Shown: positions 1-10,685 of the stretch, in pieces
Layout of the letters: each line of letters starts with the position of its first letter
Numbering within the stretch: the stretch's first letter is position 1
Source: Azolla caroliniana
Taxonomy: Eukaryota > Polypodiophyta
DNA length: 64,000 nucleotides
Assembly (NCBI GenBank): GCA_043228905.1
Contig: JBHGNT010000018.1
Location: 9,176,001 to 9,240,000, forward strand
Direction of reading: 5' to 3'
Program-made: the position numbers and the translations under genes
The notes under the pieces: generated by a model
Told to the model about the DNA's origin: nothing
Seen by the model: only the letters and a program-made list of their open reading frames with translations
Database searches by the model: none

Positions 1-2
1 GA

Positions 3-3000
3 CCTGATGAGCGACAAGGTGAACCATCATTTGTCGTTAAGCCATTTACGGGAGACAAAAAGGAAAGAACCGAAGAAGCAATCTGCACATGGCTGGGACG
101 ATGGGAGTCTCATTTTGAGCTCTATCCCACACCAGATAGTACGAAGATTGCATATGTCGGCCGAGAACTCGGGGGTAAGGCCGCCGCCTGGTGGCGTGGG
201 CTCCGTACTATGGGGAAATTGCCCGATACCTGGACAGATTTTGTCACGGTTTTTAAGGGCCAATTTCTGCAACCTCCCTCTCGAACCAAGGCAGCACAAG
301 CTTTAATGAACCTCTCTAGCAGGAAATTTTCCTCGCTAGAAGACTATGTTCACCATGCTAGAACCCAAATCCAAAAATCGGGTCTAGAAGGGGACAATTG
401 GTTGATAGCTTGTTTTGTCAATGGCATCCCCAATTCGGACTATCACTGGATAGTGCACGATAAGGATCCAAAATCCTTCGAAGAGGCCGTTGAAATAGTT
501 CTTCGCTATCAACGCACTTCGAAGAAGGACCATAACAAACCCAACGAAGCGCCCGGGACTAAGCAGTCGCAATTTGTTGGGAAACGCAAGACACCCAACG
601 AATTCCTGGATCGCGATTGTAAGCGACAACATCCTTTTTGTGTATTCTGCAAAAAGAAGGGTCATACAAAAGATCAATGTCGAAAGCTCCAACGGAAAGA
701 GCACGACAACAAAGCTAAAGCTGCAGACCATAAAGGTCAGATTCCTAATGTCCTTCAGGTCTATACACATCATTTAAGTAATTGTCAATGTTCTTTCCCT
801 CACTATGTATTGGGTCCCAATGATTTACTACGTGCAAACGGGTATATCAATGGATCTCCCGTACAATTTTTATTTGATTCGGGAAGCTCACACAATTTTG
901 TGAATGATCGTTTGGTTCAGATATGGGGAATCCAACCCACCGTAAGTGATCACACCTACACGGTGCACTTGGTTGATGGAAGAGTACAATACATCAACGG
1001 GGCGATTCATTCATTAGGAATTTCTATTGATACTTATATAGAGGAAGTAGACTTCCATGTAATGAATCTTTGTACCACCGATGTAATACTGGGTTATCCC
1101 TGGTTTTATAATAAAAACTCTTCTTTATTTATTGATTGGGTTCATCATTCCATTTCTTTTGTACTGAACGATTGTACGCATTTTATTCAATGTGTAAAAA
1201 AACAATCCCTCTCGATTGTTTCCTCGTGTCCATCAATATCCGAGTTGTCTTGTTCTACGTTATTTTATTGTGTACTTGATCCGGACATTCACGTTTACAA
1301 TATCGATAATGTCCCGATTCAATTAACATATTTTGAACAACAACAACTTGATGAAATCTTAAATGATTTTCATGATGTTTTCCCAAGTGAACTACCTGAT
1401 GGGTTACCTCCTAAACGTAATATAGACCATCGTATAGATATTGTACTTGGTGTTGCACCAATAAGTATACCTCCGTATCGCTTAAGTCGATCCGAAGAAG
1501 ATGAGGTATCTAAGCAACTCAAGGACTATTTACGAATGGGTTATATACGTTATAGTAAATCTCCATGGGGTGCACCAGTTCTCTTGGTTAAAAAGAAAGA
1601 GGGCACATGGCGTATGTGTATTAATTACCGACGCTTGAATAAAGTGACGATCAAGAATTCGTATCCATTGCCCCGGGCTGACGATCTAATTGACCGTCTC
1701 CAGGGAGCTCGGTATTTTACGAAACTTGATCTCCGTACTGGCTACCATCAAATAAGAATAAGTGAGGACGATGTTCCTAAAACGGCATTTCGTACGCGCT
1801 ATGGCCATTACGAGTTTTTGGTTATGCCTTTTGGTTTGACCAATGCTCCGGCTACTTTTCAACAAGAAATGAATGACATTTTCCGAGAACAACTTGGAAA
1901 ATTTGTCGTTATTTTCTTGGATGATATTTTAGTTTATAGCCGTACATTACAAGAACATGCTAGACATGTCCGCTTTGTTTTACAAACATTGCGTGACAAA
2001 CAGTTTTATGCGAAGATCTCAAAATGTGAGAAATCAATTACTTATCTAAGACATCTCATAACCGAACGAGGAGTTGAAATTGATCCTTCTCGCATTGAGA
2101 AAATCAAGCTTTGGCCCACTCTTCGGAATATTCGAGAAGTTCGATCATTCCTTGGTTTTGTGGGGTTTTTGCGAAAGTCTCTTCGTAATTACTCCCAATT
2201 GACGACGCCGTTTACTGATCTTTTAAAAGGTCAAACGCGTAAGTCTACAAAACCTATTGTGTGGAATGCTACACTAGACCTTGCCTTTAAGAAACTCAAG
2301 GACCTGGTTTGCAAGGCTCCTTCACTTCTTTTACCCGATCCTTCAAAACCTTTTGAGGTTGAAACCGATGCCAGCGATTACGCTATAGGTGCTGTCTTGT
2401 ATCAAGATGGTAAACCAATAGCATTCGAGAGTAAGAAACTTGATTCTGCTCAATGTCGGTATACCGTTCAAGAAAAGGAATTATTTGCAGTTATACATGC
2501 GCTCAAAACATGGCGCCATTATCTTTATGGAAATCACTTTGTGGTAACTACGGACCACGAGTCCTTGAAATATTTTTGTGACCAACAAGACCTGAAAGGT
2601 CGTAAGGCACGATGGGCTGATCTCATCCAGGACTTTGATTTTTCCATACGATATCGTAAAGGTTCCATGAACACTGTCGCTGATGCACTAAGTCGCATCC
2701 GTGAAGTTAACACGCTTAGCTTCACTGAAATATCATCAGATCTTTATGATCACCTTCGAGGAAAGTATCCTGATGACAGTTATTTCGCAAAATACTGGGC
2801 AAGAGTTGAGTCTGGAACAGACACCACCACATCCTCGAAGGAATACTTCCACATTGCTAACGGTTTGCTCTACCGTAATGGGAAGGTTTGTGTTCCAGAT
2901 TTACCCGAGGTCAAAAAGAGGATTCTTTTTGAATGCCATGATGCACCCTCAGCAGGGCACCCTGGAATACATCGTACACTCGTTCTCATCTCCACTCAAT

Positions 3001-4079
3001 TTTATTGGCCTAAGATGCGTCCTGACATACATAGCTATGTGACTAAATGTCACCAGTGTCAAGTTAACAAAGCCGAGCGACTTAAAGCCGCAGGACTTTT
3101 ACATCACTTGGACATTCCCAATAATAAGTGGGAAAGTATATCCATGGATTTTATTGTTAGCCTTCCTCGCACCCAAATAGGTCATGATGCCATCTGGGTT
3201 GTCGTTGATCGACTAACTAAAATGGCCAGATTTATTGCTACTAAAACCACGGTAACAGCTCCTGAATTGGCTTACCAATTCGTTGACGAATTGTTTCGTT
3301 TTTATGGGTTACCGATGGATATCGTGAGTGATCGAGATCCAAAGTTTACTAGTGACTTCTGGACACAAGTCTTTAAGAAGTTAGAAACTACGTTGAGCAT
3401 GAGCTCCACGGATCATCCTCAATCCGATGGACAGACAGAACGAGTAAATCAAATTATTGAGGACATGCTTCGAGCATACGTTGGTGCAAAACCAACAAAA
3501 TGGGAACGTTATCTCCCAATTTTGGAGTTTGCTTATAATAGCTCCAAGCATACGTCGACGGGATATAGTCCTTTTATGTTGATGTATGGTTTTCAGCCAC
3601 GAGCCCCGATTGATGTTACTATACATCATGATGAGTTGCGAAGTACGCAAAACTTTCTTCGGGATATGCAAGATATGTTGCATATTGCACGAGATAATAT
3701 AAAAACAGCTCAAGATAGAGCGCGTTTTTATGCCGATCATCATAGGCAACCTCGTGTATTCAACCCTGGACATAAGGTATTTTTACGTGTACCTCACAAT
3801 TCTAAGACATTGTCTATGGGTAAGTGCGCTAAGTTAGCCCCACGGTTTTGTGGACCATTTACAGTCCTCAAACGCATTGGGTCATCAGCCTATCGTCTCG
3901 CTCTTCCCGATGGTGTTGGAATTCATCCAGTCTTTCATGTGAGTCGTCTAAAAGAACTTCTAGGTTCTGGCGACAATACAGTTACGACTGAAACTCTGGT
4001 TACTTCTGAAGAATTATCTTCTAAACCACATGTACCAGAAAGAATTCTCAATGTTAAAACAAAAAAAATTACGTACTAA
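3..4079 (+). CDS. Gag-pol polyprotein of element A
   Basis: One frame is open from position 3 to a stop at 4077-4079; the true start lies left of the window and the first visible Met is at 210. In order: Gag capsid-like region (to about 570), one CCHC zinc knuckle [14 protein letters not shown] (about 640-685), aspartic protease with [10 protein letters not shown] (about 870), reverse transcriptase with the catalytic FLDD motif (about 1914-1928), RNase H beginning [12 protein letters not shown] (about 2360), integrase with an HHCC zinc module (about 2935-3060) and the D, D, E residues near 3146, 3330 and 3436, then a GPY/F module (about 3850-3950). It would make the virus-like particle and copy and integrate the element. 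The domain order is that of Ty3/gypsy chromoviruses. The frame is intact in view but ends early, before the chromodomain. Confidence 0.93.
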   Translation, partial: PDERQGEPSFVVKPFTGDKKERTEEAICTWLGRWESHFELYPTPDSTKIAYVGRELGGKAAAWWRGLRTMGKLPDTWTDFVTVFKGQFLQPPSRTKAAQALMNLSSRKFSSLEDYVHHARTQIQKSGLEGDNWLIACFVNGIPNSDYHWIVHDKDPKSFEEAVEIVLRYQRTSKKDHNKPNEAPGTKQSQFVGKRKTPNEFLDRDCKRQHPFCVFCKKKGHTKDQCRKLQRKEHDNKAKAADHKGQIPNVLQVYTHHLSNCQCSFPHYVLGPNDLLRANGYINGSPVQFLFDSGSSHNFVNDRLVQIWGIQPTVSDHTYTVHLVDGRVQYINGAIHSLGISIDTYIEEVDFHVMNLCTTDVILGYPWFYNKNSSLFIDWVHHSISFVLNDCTHFIQCVKKQSLSIVSSCPSISELSCSTLFYCVLDPDIHVYNIDNVPIQLTYFEQQQLDEILNDFHDVFPSELPDGLPPKRNIDHRIDIVLGVAPISIPPYRLSRSEEDEVSKQLKDYLRMGYIRYSKSPWGAPVLLVKKKEGTWRMCINYRRLNKVTIKNSYPLPRADDLIDRLQGARYFTKLDLRTGYHQIRISEDDVPKTAFRTRYGHYEFLVMPFGLTNAPATFQQEMNDIFREQLGKFVVIFLDDILVYSRTLQEHARHVRFVLQTLRDKQFYAKISKCEKSITYLRHLITERGVEIDPSRIEKIKLWPTLRNIREVRSFLGFVGFLRKSLRNYSQLTTPFTDLLKGQTRKSTKPIVWNATLDLAFKKLKDLVCKAPSLLLPDPSKPFEVETDASDYAIGAVLYQDGKPIAFESKKLDSAQCRYTVQEKELFAVIHALKTWRHYLYGNHFVVTTDHESLKYFCDQQDLKGRKARWADLIQDFDFSIRYRKGSMNTVADALSRIREVNTLSFTEISSDLYDHLRGKYPDDSYFAKYWARVESGTDTTTSSKEYFHIANGLLYRNGKVCVPDLPEVKKRILFECHDAPSAGHPGIHRTLVLISTQFYWPKMRPDIHSYVTKCHQCQVNKAERLKAAGLLHHLDIPNNKWESISMDFIVSLPRTQIGHDAIWVVVDRLTKMARFIATKTTVTAPELAYQFVDELFRFYGLPMDIVSDRDPKFTSDFWTQVFKKLETTLSMSSTDHPQSDGQTERVNQIIEDMLRAYVGAKPTKWERYLPILEFAYNSSKHTSTGYSPFMLMYGFQPRAPIDVTIHHDELRSTQNFLRDMQDMLHIARDNIKTAQDRARFYADHHRQPRVFNPGHKVFLRVPHNSKTLSMGKCAKLAPRFCGPFTVLKRIGSSAYRLALPDGVGIHPVFHVSRLKELLGSGDNTVTTETLVTSEELSSKPHVPERILNVKTKKITY

Positions 4080-4227
4080 AGAAATCCGAGAATTTAAAAT
4101 AAAATGGATGGATAAATCAATAAAAGATGCCACATGGGAACGCGAAAATACTCTTAGAACTAACTTCCCTAACTTTCCATTGCAAGAGTGCAATGTTTTA
4201 AAGAGGGGGAGTATGTTACGGGCATGA
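4030..4227 (+). pseudogene. Out-of-frame chromodomain of element A
   Basis: Directly after the pol stop another frame encodes EFKIKWMDKSIKDATWE and LRTNFPNF, matching the second half of a chromodomain (aromatic residue plus ATWE). The run of eight A at 4061-4068 is the likely break: one A too many moves translation out of the chromodomain frame. Chromodomains at the integrase C terminus steer integration to particular chromatin. Could also be a sequencing error in the homopolymer. Confidence 0.7.
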
Positions 4228-4647
4228 CCATATAATATCCCGTGGTAAGAATTTACCGTAGTATTCTATACACGTGGATAAGTGTGAGGGTTAAACGAGA
4301 GTGTAAAGAAGGGGAGGATTACTTTTAATCCTCGGGATTGAGACAACCCATTAGGTCAAGTGTGAACTTGCCTGGGGGCCTTGGGTATCGCTATAAATAA
4401 GAGGCCTAGCTACCCTCATTTGATCATCTTTTGACTACATCGAGACTCTGCTCGTGTGGTGGGTCAACTCTTGTAGCGAGCGCGCTAGCACCAGGTACGA
4501 CTCGACGCCACGGCGGTGGTATAGGACGCCGATCGAGGCTCGAGTCCGTCTCGATCCCTTCGCTCGGGGGTGGTCGGGTGGAACGGCACCCTTCTTTCTC
4601 TTTCTCCTTTCTATCTATCTTTTCATTATCCTTATCTTAAGCTTACA
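4214..4647 (+). repeat. 3' LTR of element A
   Basis: Starts TGTTACGGG right after a purine tract (AAGAGGGGGAGTA) and probably ends ...TTACA at 4647. A TATA box (TATAAATA) lies at 4392-4399. The right boundary is inferred from where similarity to copia begins. Confidence 0.7.
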
Positions 4648-4958
4648 TTAGTGCTAAGATCTATAATAATAAGGTTGAGCTCTATTGAGCCGATGCCGAT
4701 GATGGCACAATGTTGTGAGTTGCCAACTCGAATTGAGTTGGAGAGTCGGGCCGAATAATTCTGAAACTATGATCTATGAGGAGTCACATGATAGCATGCG
4801 CCAGAGTCTCAGTCGTAAGCAAAACTTTTGATCGACTGAGTTCTCTATAGATAAGATATTCGGATCATCCGTCAACACTTTGGTTGTCGAGCCGAAAAAG
4901 TTGACCTCCTCTTGCCGATTACCCTTTGGATCAGCTATATCATTTCTTAACTTGAGAG
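4648..4958 (-). pseudogene. Copia element B, left fragment (protease region)
   Basis: From about 4670 the DNA aligns by eye with 59518-59790 of copia M (shared words such as AAGGTTGAGCTCTA and GTTGCCAACTCG/GTTGCCGACTCG). That part of M encodes the end of Gag and the start of protease. It is heavily diverged and has no open frame. It stops at the insertion point of gypsy C and continues at 10686. Confidence 0.75.
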
Positions 4959-4973
4959 TGTCATGATATGTCA

Positions 4974-5027
4974 AGACTCGAACCCATGACCTTATGCTAC
5001 ATGGGTCGAGCTCTTACCATTAGACTA
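4974..5027 (-). promoter_or_regulatory. Antisense tRNA-like A-box/B-box segment in LTR of C
   Basis: On the minus strand an A-box TAGTCTAATGG (5027-5017) fits TRGYNNARNNG fully, and a B-box GGTTCGAGTCT (4984-4974) fits GGTTCRANNCC except its last base. Spacing is 32 nt, as in a tRNA. The same segment recurs in the 3' LTR at 10275-10328. Pol III activity is inferred, not shown. Confidence 0.6.
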
Positions 5028-5141
5028 TGAATTGTATTTTGTAGGATATTATTTTCATTTATGCTTTATCATAGAAAATTGATGTATATTCCAGATCTCT
5101 CTGGAACATTCTAGAAGCTTCAGGATTATTCCTAAAAACAC

Positions 5142-5149
5142 TATAAAAG
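5142..5149 (+). promoter_or_regulatory. TATA box of element C
   Basis: TATAAAAG lies 33 bp before the 12-mer AAATTGGTTCAA (5175-5186), which is where a plant Pol II transcript would be expected to start. That start matters because the 12-mer is complementary to the primer site at 5387-5398. Confidence 0.7.
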
Positions 5150-5386
5150 GAGGCACAAGGCATTGTTTTGAACCAAATTGGTTCAACACCAGTCTTAAGC
5201 CTCTTAGCCGATTTGTACTTATCTTTCATATAATATAAGAGCTGATGTCATCATCCTATTTCTCTCTCTCTCCTCTTCTCACTTCCTCTCTCTCGGGAAT
5301 CTTACGTAGTCCTGTCCTCTTAGTACTAATAGTACTACTCTTCTTAGTACTAATTCCATCTCTGCTTTAGTACTATTCCTGATAGT

Positions 5387-5398
5387 TTGAACCAATTT
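5387..5398 (+). other. Self-complementary primer binding site of element C
   Basis: TTGAACCAATTT begins two bases after the LTR and is the exact reverse complement of AAATTGGTTCAA at 5175-5186, the predicted RNA 5' end. It shows no evident match to a tRNA 3' end ending CCA. This is the arrangement used by Tf1 and sushi elements, where the RNA 5' end folds back to prime cDNA synthesis. Confidence 0.7.
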
Positions 5399-5454
5399 TC
5401 TTCCTCCAGCCTACTTGTCGTTCTCCCTCATCCTCCTATCCTTTTCCCCCTACT

Positions 5455-6612
5455 ATGGCTACTATTAGCGCCCAAGAATATCAATCCGTTTTCTCCGAGT
5501 TACAGTGCCTAAAAGAAAAGTTTGTTGCCTTGGAACAAGAAAACCAACGGCTGATAGGGGATCTACAACAAATCGCTCTAGAAAAGCAACAAACGCAGCA
5601 ACAACATGGGGAGTTAGCGTTATGGGTGCATCAACTCGAAGCGGCATTGCAACAACAAGGATCAAGTCCCCAAGGATTTCATAAAGAGCCGAAGATTGGA
5701 CTTCCTTTGAAATTTGATGGAACGCGATCGCAATTCAGGGGATTCCTTAATCAGGTACGATTAGTCCTCCAAATGCATCCTTCCCGATACCCCACTGATG
5801 CATCCCGAGTCGGCTTAATAGGCACTTTGCTTAGCGGCTCAGCCTTAGCATGGTTCGCTCCGCTTCTAGAAAAACAATCGCCCTTGCTTAATAACTTTGA
5901 AGATTTTATTAGTGAGTTAAAAGCCTGCTTTGGAGACACCGACAGCATCAGGACGGCGATCAACAAGATCCGGCGATTGCGTCAAGGCGATCGTCCAGCC
6001 TCTGCCTATGCGGCGGATTTCCGCCTACTCGCTTCCGACATACCCTGGGATGATCAAGCACTAATGGAGCAGTTTCGCTATGGCCTGCAAAATGATGTCA
6101 AAGATCTACTTCTAACCTTCCCCGAAGAACCAAAGTCTCTTACGGAGGCAATCAATTGAGCGGTCCGATGTGACAACCGCCTCTTCGAACGACGTTTGGA
6201 ACGTCAATTACAGATACCACGCGCTAGGCCGGAGCCCACTTATGCCGCAGTCGCGGCTAGACCATTTGCACGAGACATTCCTCAAGCAAATACTTCGACA
6301 CCGATGGAGATCGATACCATGCGTTGACGCGGCCTGTTATCGGAAGAAGAAAAGCAACAACGACGTGCAGATCGATTATGTCTTTATTGCGGTGGACCAG
6401 GGCATATCGCAATCAATTGTCCCCATAGGCCAAGAAGACAGGTAAATCAAATTGTAGCCTGTACTAAACCCGAGTCAATTCTTCCCTTAGGAGTGTCTGA
6501 TAGTATTAATAGTACTAATAGAGTGTTTGATAGTATTCATAGTACTAATAGCCCAAGTATCTCAAATAAATTTGAAATCCTTAGTCAATTAGATGAAGAG
6601 TTAAACGATTGA
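5455..6612 (+). pseudogene. Gag of element C
   Basis: Starts ATG GCT ACT at 5455. The first part is a predicted coiled coil (about residues 10-65, rich in Gln, Glu and Leu), then a retrotransposon Gag capsid domain (FDGTRSQFRGFLNQVRLVLQ, GLIGTLLSGSALAWF), then a CCHC knuckle CLYCGGPGHIAINC near 6380-6420. In-frame TGA codons at 6157-6159 and 6325-6327 interrupt it; the related copies suggest the second was CGA (Arg). The frame ends at TGA 6610-6612, one codon past the heptamer GTTAAAC. The product would be the particle protein. Confidence 0.85.
6600..6606 (+). promoter_or_regulatory. Candidate -1 ribosomal frameshift site GTTAAAC
   Basis: Gag is read G TTA AAC GAT TGA. Slipping back one base after AAC puts the ribosome in the frame that encodes protease and reverse transcriptase. 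The same heptamer with the same spacing to the Gag stop is kept in element D (18876-18870, minus). GUUAAAC is the slippery sequence of equine arteritis virus. Confidence 0.55.
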
Positions 6613-9600
6613 GTCCAACCAAAATAGGAGCCGTTTGGTTGGACAACAGCCCTAGATCTGTACAGCCCATTAGTGGTTCCATTCCTTCCAAGCAAGTTAG
6701 CAATGTGTTCCTAGCCCAAGTCATTGTTAGTACTAAAAGTACTCCCCCAGTACCCGTCCTAGCACTTTTAGATTCCAAAGCTAATTCCTGTTTCATGGAT
6801 CGAAATTTTGCCCAAGCTTCTCAGATATCCTTAAGAAAACTTCCTTGTCCCGCATCTGTAGTAGTCATTGATGGTCGTCCCATTGCTTCAGGGAATATTG
6901 TAGAAGAATCAGAACCCATTCAAGTTGTCCTAGGTAGTTTTGTGTGTGTAATATCATTTAATATAATTAGTAGTCCAAAGCATCCCATTGTCCTAGGATT
7001 ACCTTGGTTTGAATTACATAATCCAGCTATAGATTGGAGAACAAGAGAAGTCCGATATCGACCACCCCAAGAATCAACTCACCAAGTTTCGACCATTTCA
7101 CTCCATCAACTACGCGAAGAAGGACCCAAGGAGGCAATGTTCCTATTTGCAATATCAGTACATCCTTCCAGCACTAATAAGGACTCCTTAGTACAAATTC
7201 CAGCAAAATATCATCCTTATGCCGATGTATTTGACATGGTAAAAGCCGGTACCCTTCCTCATCACCGTCCATATGATTGTCCCATCGATTTACAACCAGG
7301 AACCGAGCCACCATGGGGACCAATTTACAACTTGTCACCCACCGAGTTAGAAGTCCTTCGAGCCTACATAGAGGAGAACTTGGCAAGCGGGTTCATCCGC
7401 CATTCGAAATCTCCGGCCGGTGCACCCATCTTCTTTGTCAAGAAGAAAGATGGCTCACTTCGTCTTGTCGTTGATTACCGCGGATTGAATAAAGTCACCA
7501 TCCGGAATAGGTATGCACTTCCTCTTATATCAAGTCTTTTAGAGCGAGTTAATGGTGCCAAGTTTTTTACTAAAATCGACCTACGAGGAGCGTATAATCT
7601 CGTGCGGATCCGACCGGGAGATGAGTGGAAGACCGCCTTTCGCACGCGGTATGGGCATTTCGAGTATATTGTTATGCCGTTTGGCCTAACCAATGCACCC
7701 GCAGTCTTCCAACACATGGCAAATGATATATTCAGAGACCTCTTGGATATCTGTTTGATCATTTATCTGGATGATCTGTTGATTTATTCAAAGACCCAGG
7801 AAGAGCACGATTCTCATGTACTATTAGTACTAAAGCGACTCCGCGAGAATGGTCTTTATGCCAAGCTAGAAAAATGTAGCTTTGACTGCAAGCAAGTGGA
7901 ATTTCTAGGCTACGTCATCTCCTCAAAGGGCATCGCCATGGATCCAGCTAAAATCCAAACTGTACTCGAGTGGCAAATTCCACGGTCGATACGAGATGTA
8001 CAATGTTTTCTAGGTTTTGCTAACTTCTACCGTAAGTTTATACAGGATTACTCGAAGATTATTTTACCTCTCACACAACTTACGAAGAAGGGCCAAGCAT
8101 TTCTTTGGTCCATAGAAGCAGATATGGCTTTTCGGCATCTTAAGAAAGCCTTTACATCAGCACCGATTCTAGCTCATGTGGATACAAGCAAACCATTCAT
8201 CATGGAGGCCGACGCATCAGATTTCACCCTCGGTAACATCCTTTCTCAACAAGGCGATAAAGAAGAGTTGCATCCGGTGGCTTTCCATTCGCGCAAATTC
8301 GATGTCGCAGAAATCAACTACGAAATACATGACAAGGAGTTATTAGCCATCGTAGATTCATTTGTACAATGGCGTCATTTCTTGGAGGGCTCTCCACATC
8401 AGGTCATTGTCTTTAGAGATCATAAAAATCTTGCTTATTTTCAGAACGCTCGCGTACTAAATTGACGGCAAGCTCGGTGGGCGCAATTCCTCGCACGTTT
8501 CGACTTCAAAATCACATATTGACTGGGGAAGCAACAAGGAAAAGCAGATGCACTATCACGGCGTTCATATCTTGCACCTCGTCCTGGTGATGCAACATTT
8601 GATAATCAAAAGCAAGTAATCTTGGGACCAACTCGATTGCACACGATGCGGATTTTTCACACCCCGATGGATTCACGGATTACCGATGACATACGTGCAA
8701 CCTTGAAGACGGATAGTTTTGCTCAAGACATCCTGACGCACATTGATACTTCCCGGGCATCCTGTTCTCAGTCTCAACAACCAGGTATTGACTACCGACA
8801 ATTCGAATATCATGATGGTTTGTTATTCTTTAAGAAGCGCGTATATGCCCCCGATTGCTCCTGTCGCCTTCAAATCGTCCAACATTGTCACAACGCCCAT
8901 ACGGCGGGACATTTCGGTAGTACTAAGACGTTGGAGCTAGTGCAGCGATCTTTTCGGTGGCCCCACATGCGCCGTGTTGTCGACGACTACGTTCGGACCT
9001 GTGATGCTTGCTGTCGAGCAAAGATGCCACGACACCATCCATATGGCTTGTTGGAACCTTTACCGATTCCAAGTAAGCCATGGCAGTCTATTTGTCTTGA
9101 CTTTATCACAGATCTACCGGTCTCGAAGGGGTTCGATGCTATCCTAACCGTCGTCGATCGATATACGAAGATGGCACATTTTGTGCCATGTACTAAAGCC
9201 ATCACTAGCGAGGAAACCGCCGCTCTTGTTATGCGTGAGGTATTTCGGCATCATGGCCTCCCAGACAGTATTATCAGTGACCGAGGCCCGCAATTTGTCT
9301 CCAAATTTTGGCAGCATCTCTTCAAGATGCTCAAGGTCTCCTGCAACCTCTCCTCCGGCTACCATCCTCAGACCGACAGACAGGCGGAACGAACAAACCA
9401 AACGCTGGAGCAATATCTCCGGTGTTTCCTGAGTTATCAACAGGACGATTGGGCCGAGATTCTCCACTTTGCGGAGTTTGCGTATAATAATGCTATTCAC
9501 TCCTCGACTCGGGTCTCCCCATTTTTCACTTATACCCGTTTCCATCCTCGCTGGTCGGTGATCGACACTCCGGAGCTACCTACCAACCCTCGAGCCGAGG

Positions 9601-9860
9601 ATCATTTGGAGAGGCTACGCAAGATCCAGATGGATCTCTCTACTCATCTTCGTCATGCTCAACACACACAGAAGACTTATGCGGATCGTCATCGGATTCC
9701 CTCCTCTTTTGCCATCGGAGATCGAGTATGGCTCTTACGTCGTCACATCAAGACTACTCGACCGTGCGACAAGTTGGATTATCGACGACTCGGTCCTTTC
9801 CGTATTACGGGGAAGATTAATGATGTCACCTTCCGCCTTGATCTCCCTCCGCAACTTTAG
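6606..9860 (+). pseudogene. Pol of element C (protease, RT, RNase H, integrase)
   Basis: The pol frame is -1 to gag. Protease near 6770 reads LLDSKANSCFMD where the family has D-S/F-G-A, so the active-site Gly is Lys and protease is probably dead. Reverse transcriptase has the YLDD motif (about 7765) and typical RT blocks. RNase H starts MEADASDF (about 8203). TGA codons at 8463-8465 and 8520-8522 stand where Arg is expected between RNase H and integrase. Integrase (8622-9860) has the HHCC module (about 8890-9015), the catalytic D, D and E near 9100, 9280 and 9386, and ends at TAG 9858-9860 in the GPY/F module. Stops of CGA to TGA type suggest decay at methylated CpG. Confidence 0.9.
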
Positions 9861-9901
9861 ATACATCCGGTTTTCCATTGTTCTCTTCTTGAACCTTATA
9901 A

Positions 9902-10041
9902 AGCAAACACCATTCCCGATCGTGTGACACCACCGCCGCCCCCACTGGAGTTGGACGCCGGCCCGGAGTATAGCAAACACCATTCCCGATCGTGTGACAC
10001 CACCGCCGCCCCCACTGGAGTTGGACGCCGGCCCGGAGTAT
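9902..10041 (+). repeat. Tandem 70-bp duplication inside pol of C
   Basis: 9902-9971 and 9972-10041 are essentially identical. Because 70 is not a multiple of three, the duplication itself shifts the reading frame just before the chromodomain. Confidence 0.95.
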
Positions 10042-10248
10042 GAAGTTGCTGCCATCCTCGATTCCAAACTTGTTTGCAACAAACTTTATTACTTGGTCGA
10101 TTGGCTCGGTTATAGTCCGAGCGAATGTACTTGGGAACCCGTTGAGCATGTTGCCAATGCACAAGATCTTCTTGCTGATTTCCACCGAAAGTATCCGGAC
10201 AAACCCGGTCCGCAATTAGCGCCGACTCGTTCCACTCGTCGTCTTTAA
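9994..10248 (+). pseudogene. Chromodomain of element C
   Basis: After a proline-rich linker the frame encodes [20 protein letters not shown], then DWLGYSPSECTWEP and a basic tail ending at TAA 10246-10248. This is a complete chromodomain (Y-V..ILD, YLV-W-GY, TWEP). It is intact as sequence but cut from the rest of pol by the 70-bp duplication and the stop at 9858. Confidence 0.85.
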
Positions 10249-10259
10249 GGGGGAGATAG
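10247..10259 (+). other. Polypurine tract of element C
   Basis: AAGGGGGAGATAG immediately precedes the 3' LTR, as expected for plus-strand priming. Confidence 0.75.
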
Positions 10260-10685
10260 TGTCATGATATGGCAAGACTCGAACCCATGACCTTATGCTA
10301 CATGGGTCGAGCTCTTACCATTAGACTATGAATTGTATTTTGTAGGATATTATTTTCATTTATGCTTTATCATAGAAAATTGATGTATATTCCAGATCTC
10401 TCTGGAACATTCTAGAAGCTTTAGGATTATTCCTAAAAACACTATAAAAGGAGGCACAAGGCATTGTTTTGAACCAAATTGGTTCAACACCAGTCTTAAG
10501 CCTCTTAGTCGATTTGTACTTATCTTTCATATAATATAAGAGCTGATGTCATCATCCTATTTCTCTCTCTCTCCTCTTCTCACTTCCTCTCTCTCGGGAA
10601 TCTTACGCAGTCCTGTCCTCTTAGTACTAATAGTACTACTCTTCTTAGTACTAATTCCATCTCTGCTTTAGTACTATTCCTGACA
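10260..10685 (+). repeat. 3' LTR of element C
   Basis: Same length as the 5' LTR with about five substitutions. It keeps the TATA box and the antisense tRNA-like segment (10275-10328). Confidence 0.93.

Larger units (their letters stand above)
1..4647 (+). mobile_element. Gypsy chromovirus element A, 5' end outside the window
   Basis: Ty3/gypsy LTR retrotransposon entering from the left edge. It holds a long gag-pol frame, a shifted chromodomain, a polypurine tract just before 4214 and a 3' LTR. The DNA to its right (4648 onward) is a minus-strand copia fragment (element B), so A is nested in B. The 5' LTR, primer site and left target duplication are not in view, so insertion age cannot be judged. 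Confidence 0.9.
4959..5384 (+). repeat. 5' LTR of element C
   Basis: Starts TGTCATGATATG, ends CCTGATA (3' copy ends CCTGACA). It carries a TATA box at 5142-5149, a predicted RNA start at about 5175, a CT-rich stretch and repeated TTAGTACTA words near its end. An antisense tRNA-like segment lies at 4974-5027. Confidence 0.93.
4959..10685 (+). mobile_element. Complete gypsy chromovirus element C (Tf1/sushi/Tcn1-like)
   Basis: Two 426-bp LTRs, primer site, gag, pol, chromodomain and polypurine tract all in order. Flanking 5-mers are GAGAG (4954-4958) and GAGGG (10686-10690), a target duplication with one change; joining the flanks restores the copia M-like sequence around 59835. The LTRs differ at about five sites, so insertion is fairly recent, yet the coding part has several stops and one frameshifting duplication, so this copy is not autonomous. 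Confidence 0.92.
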
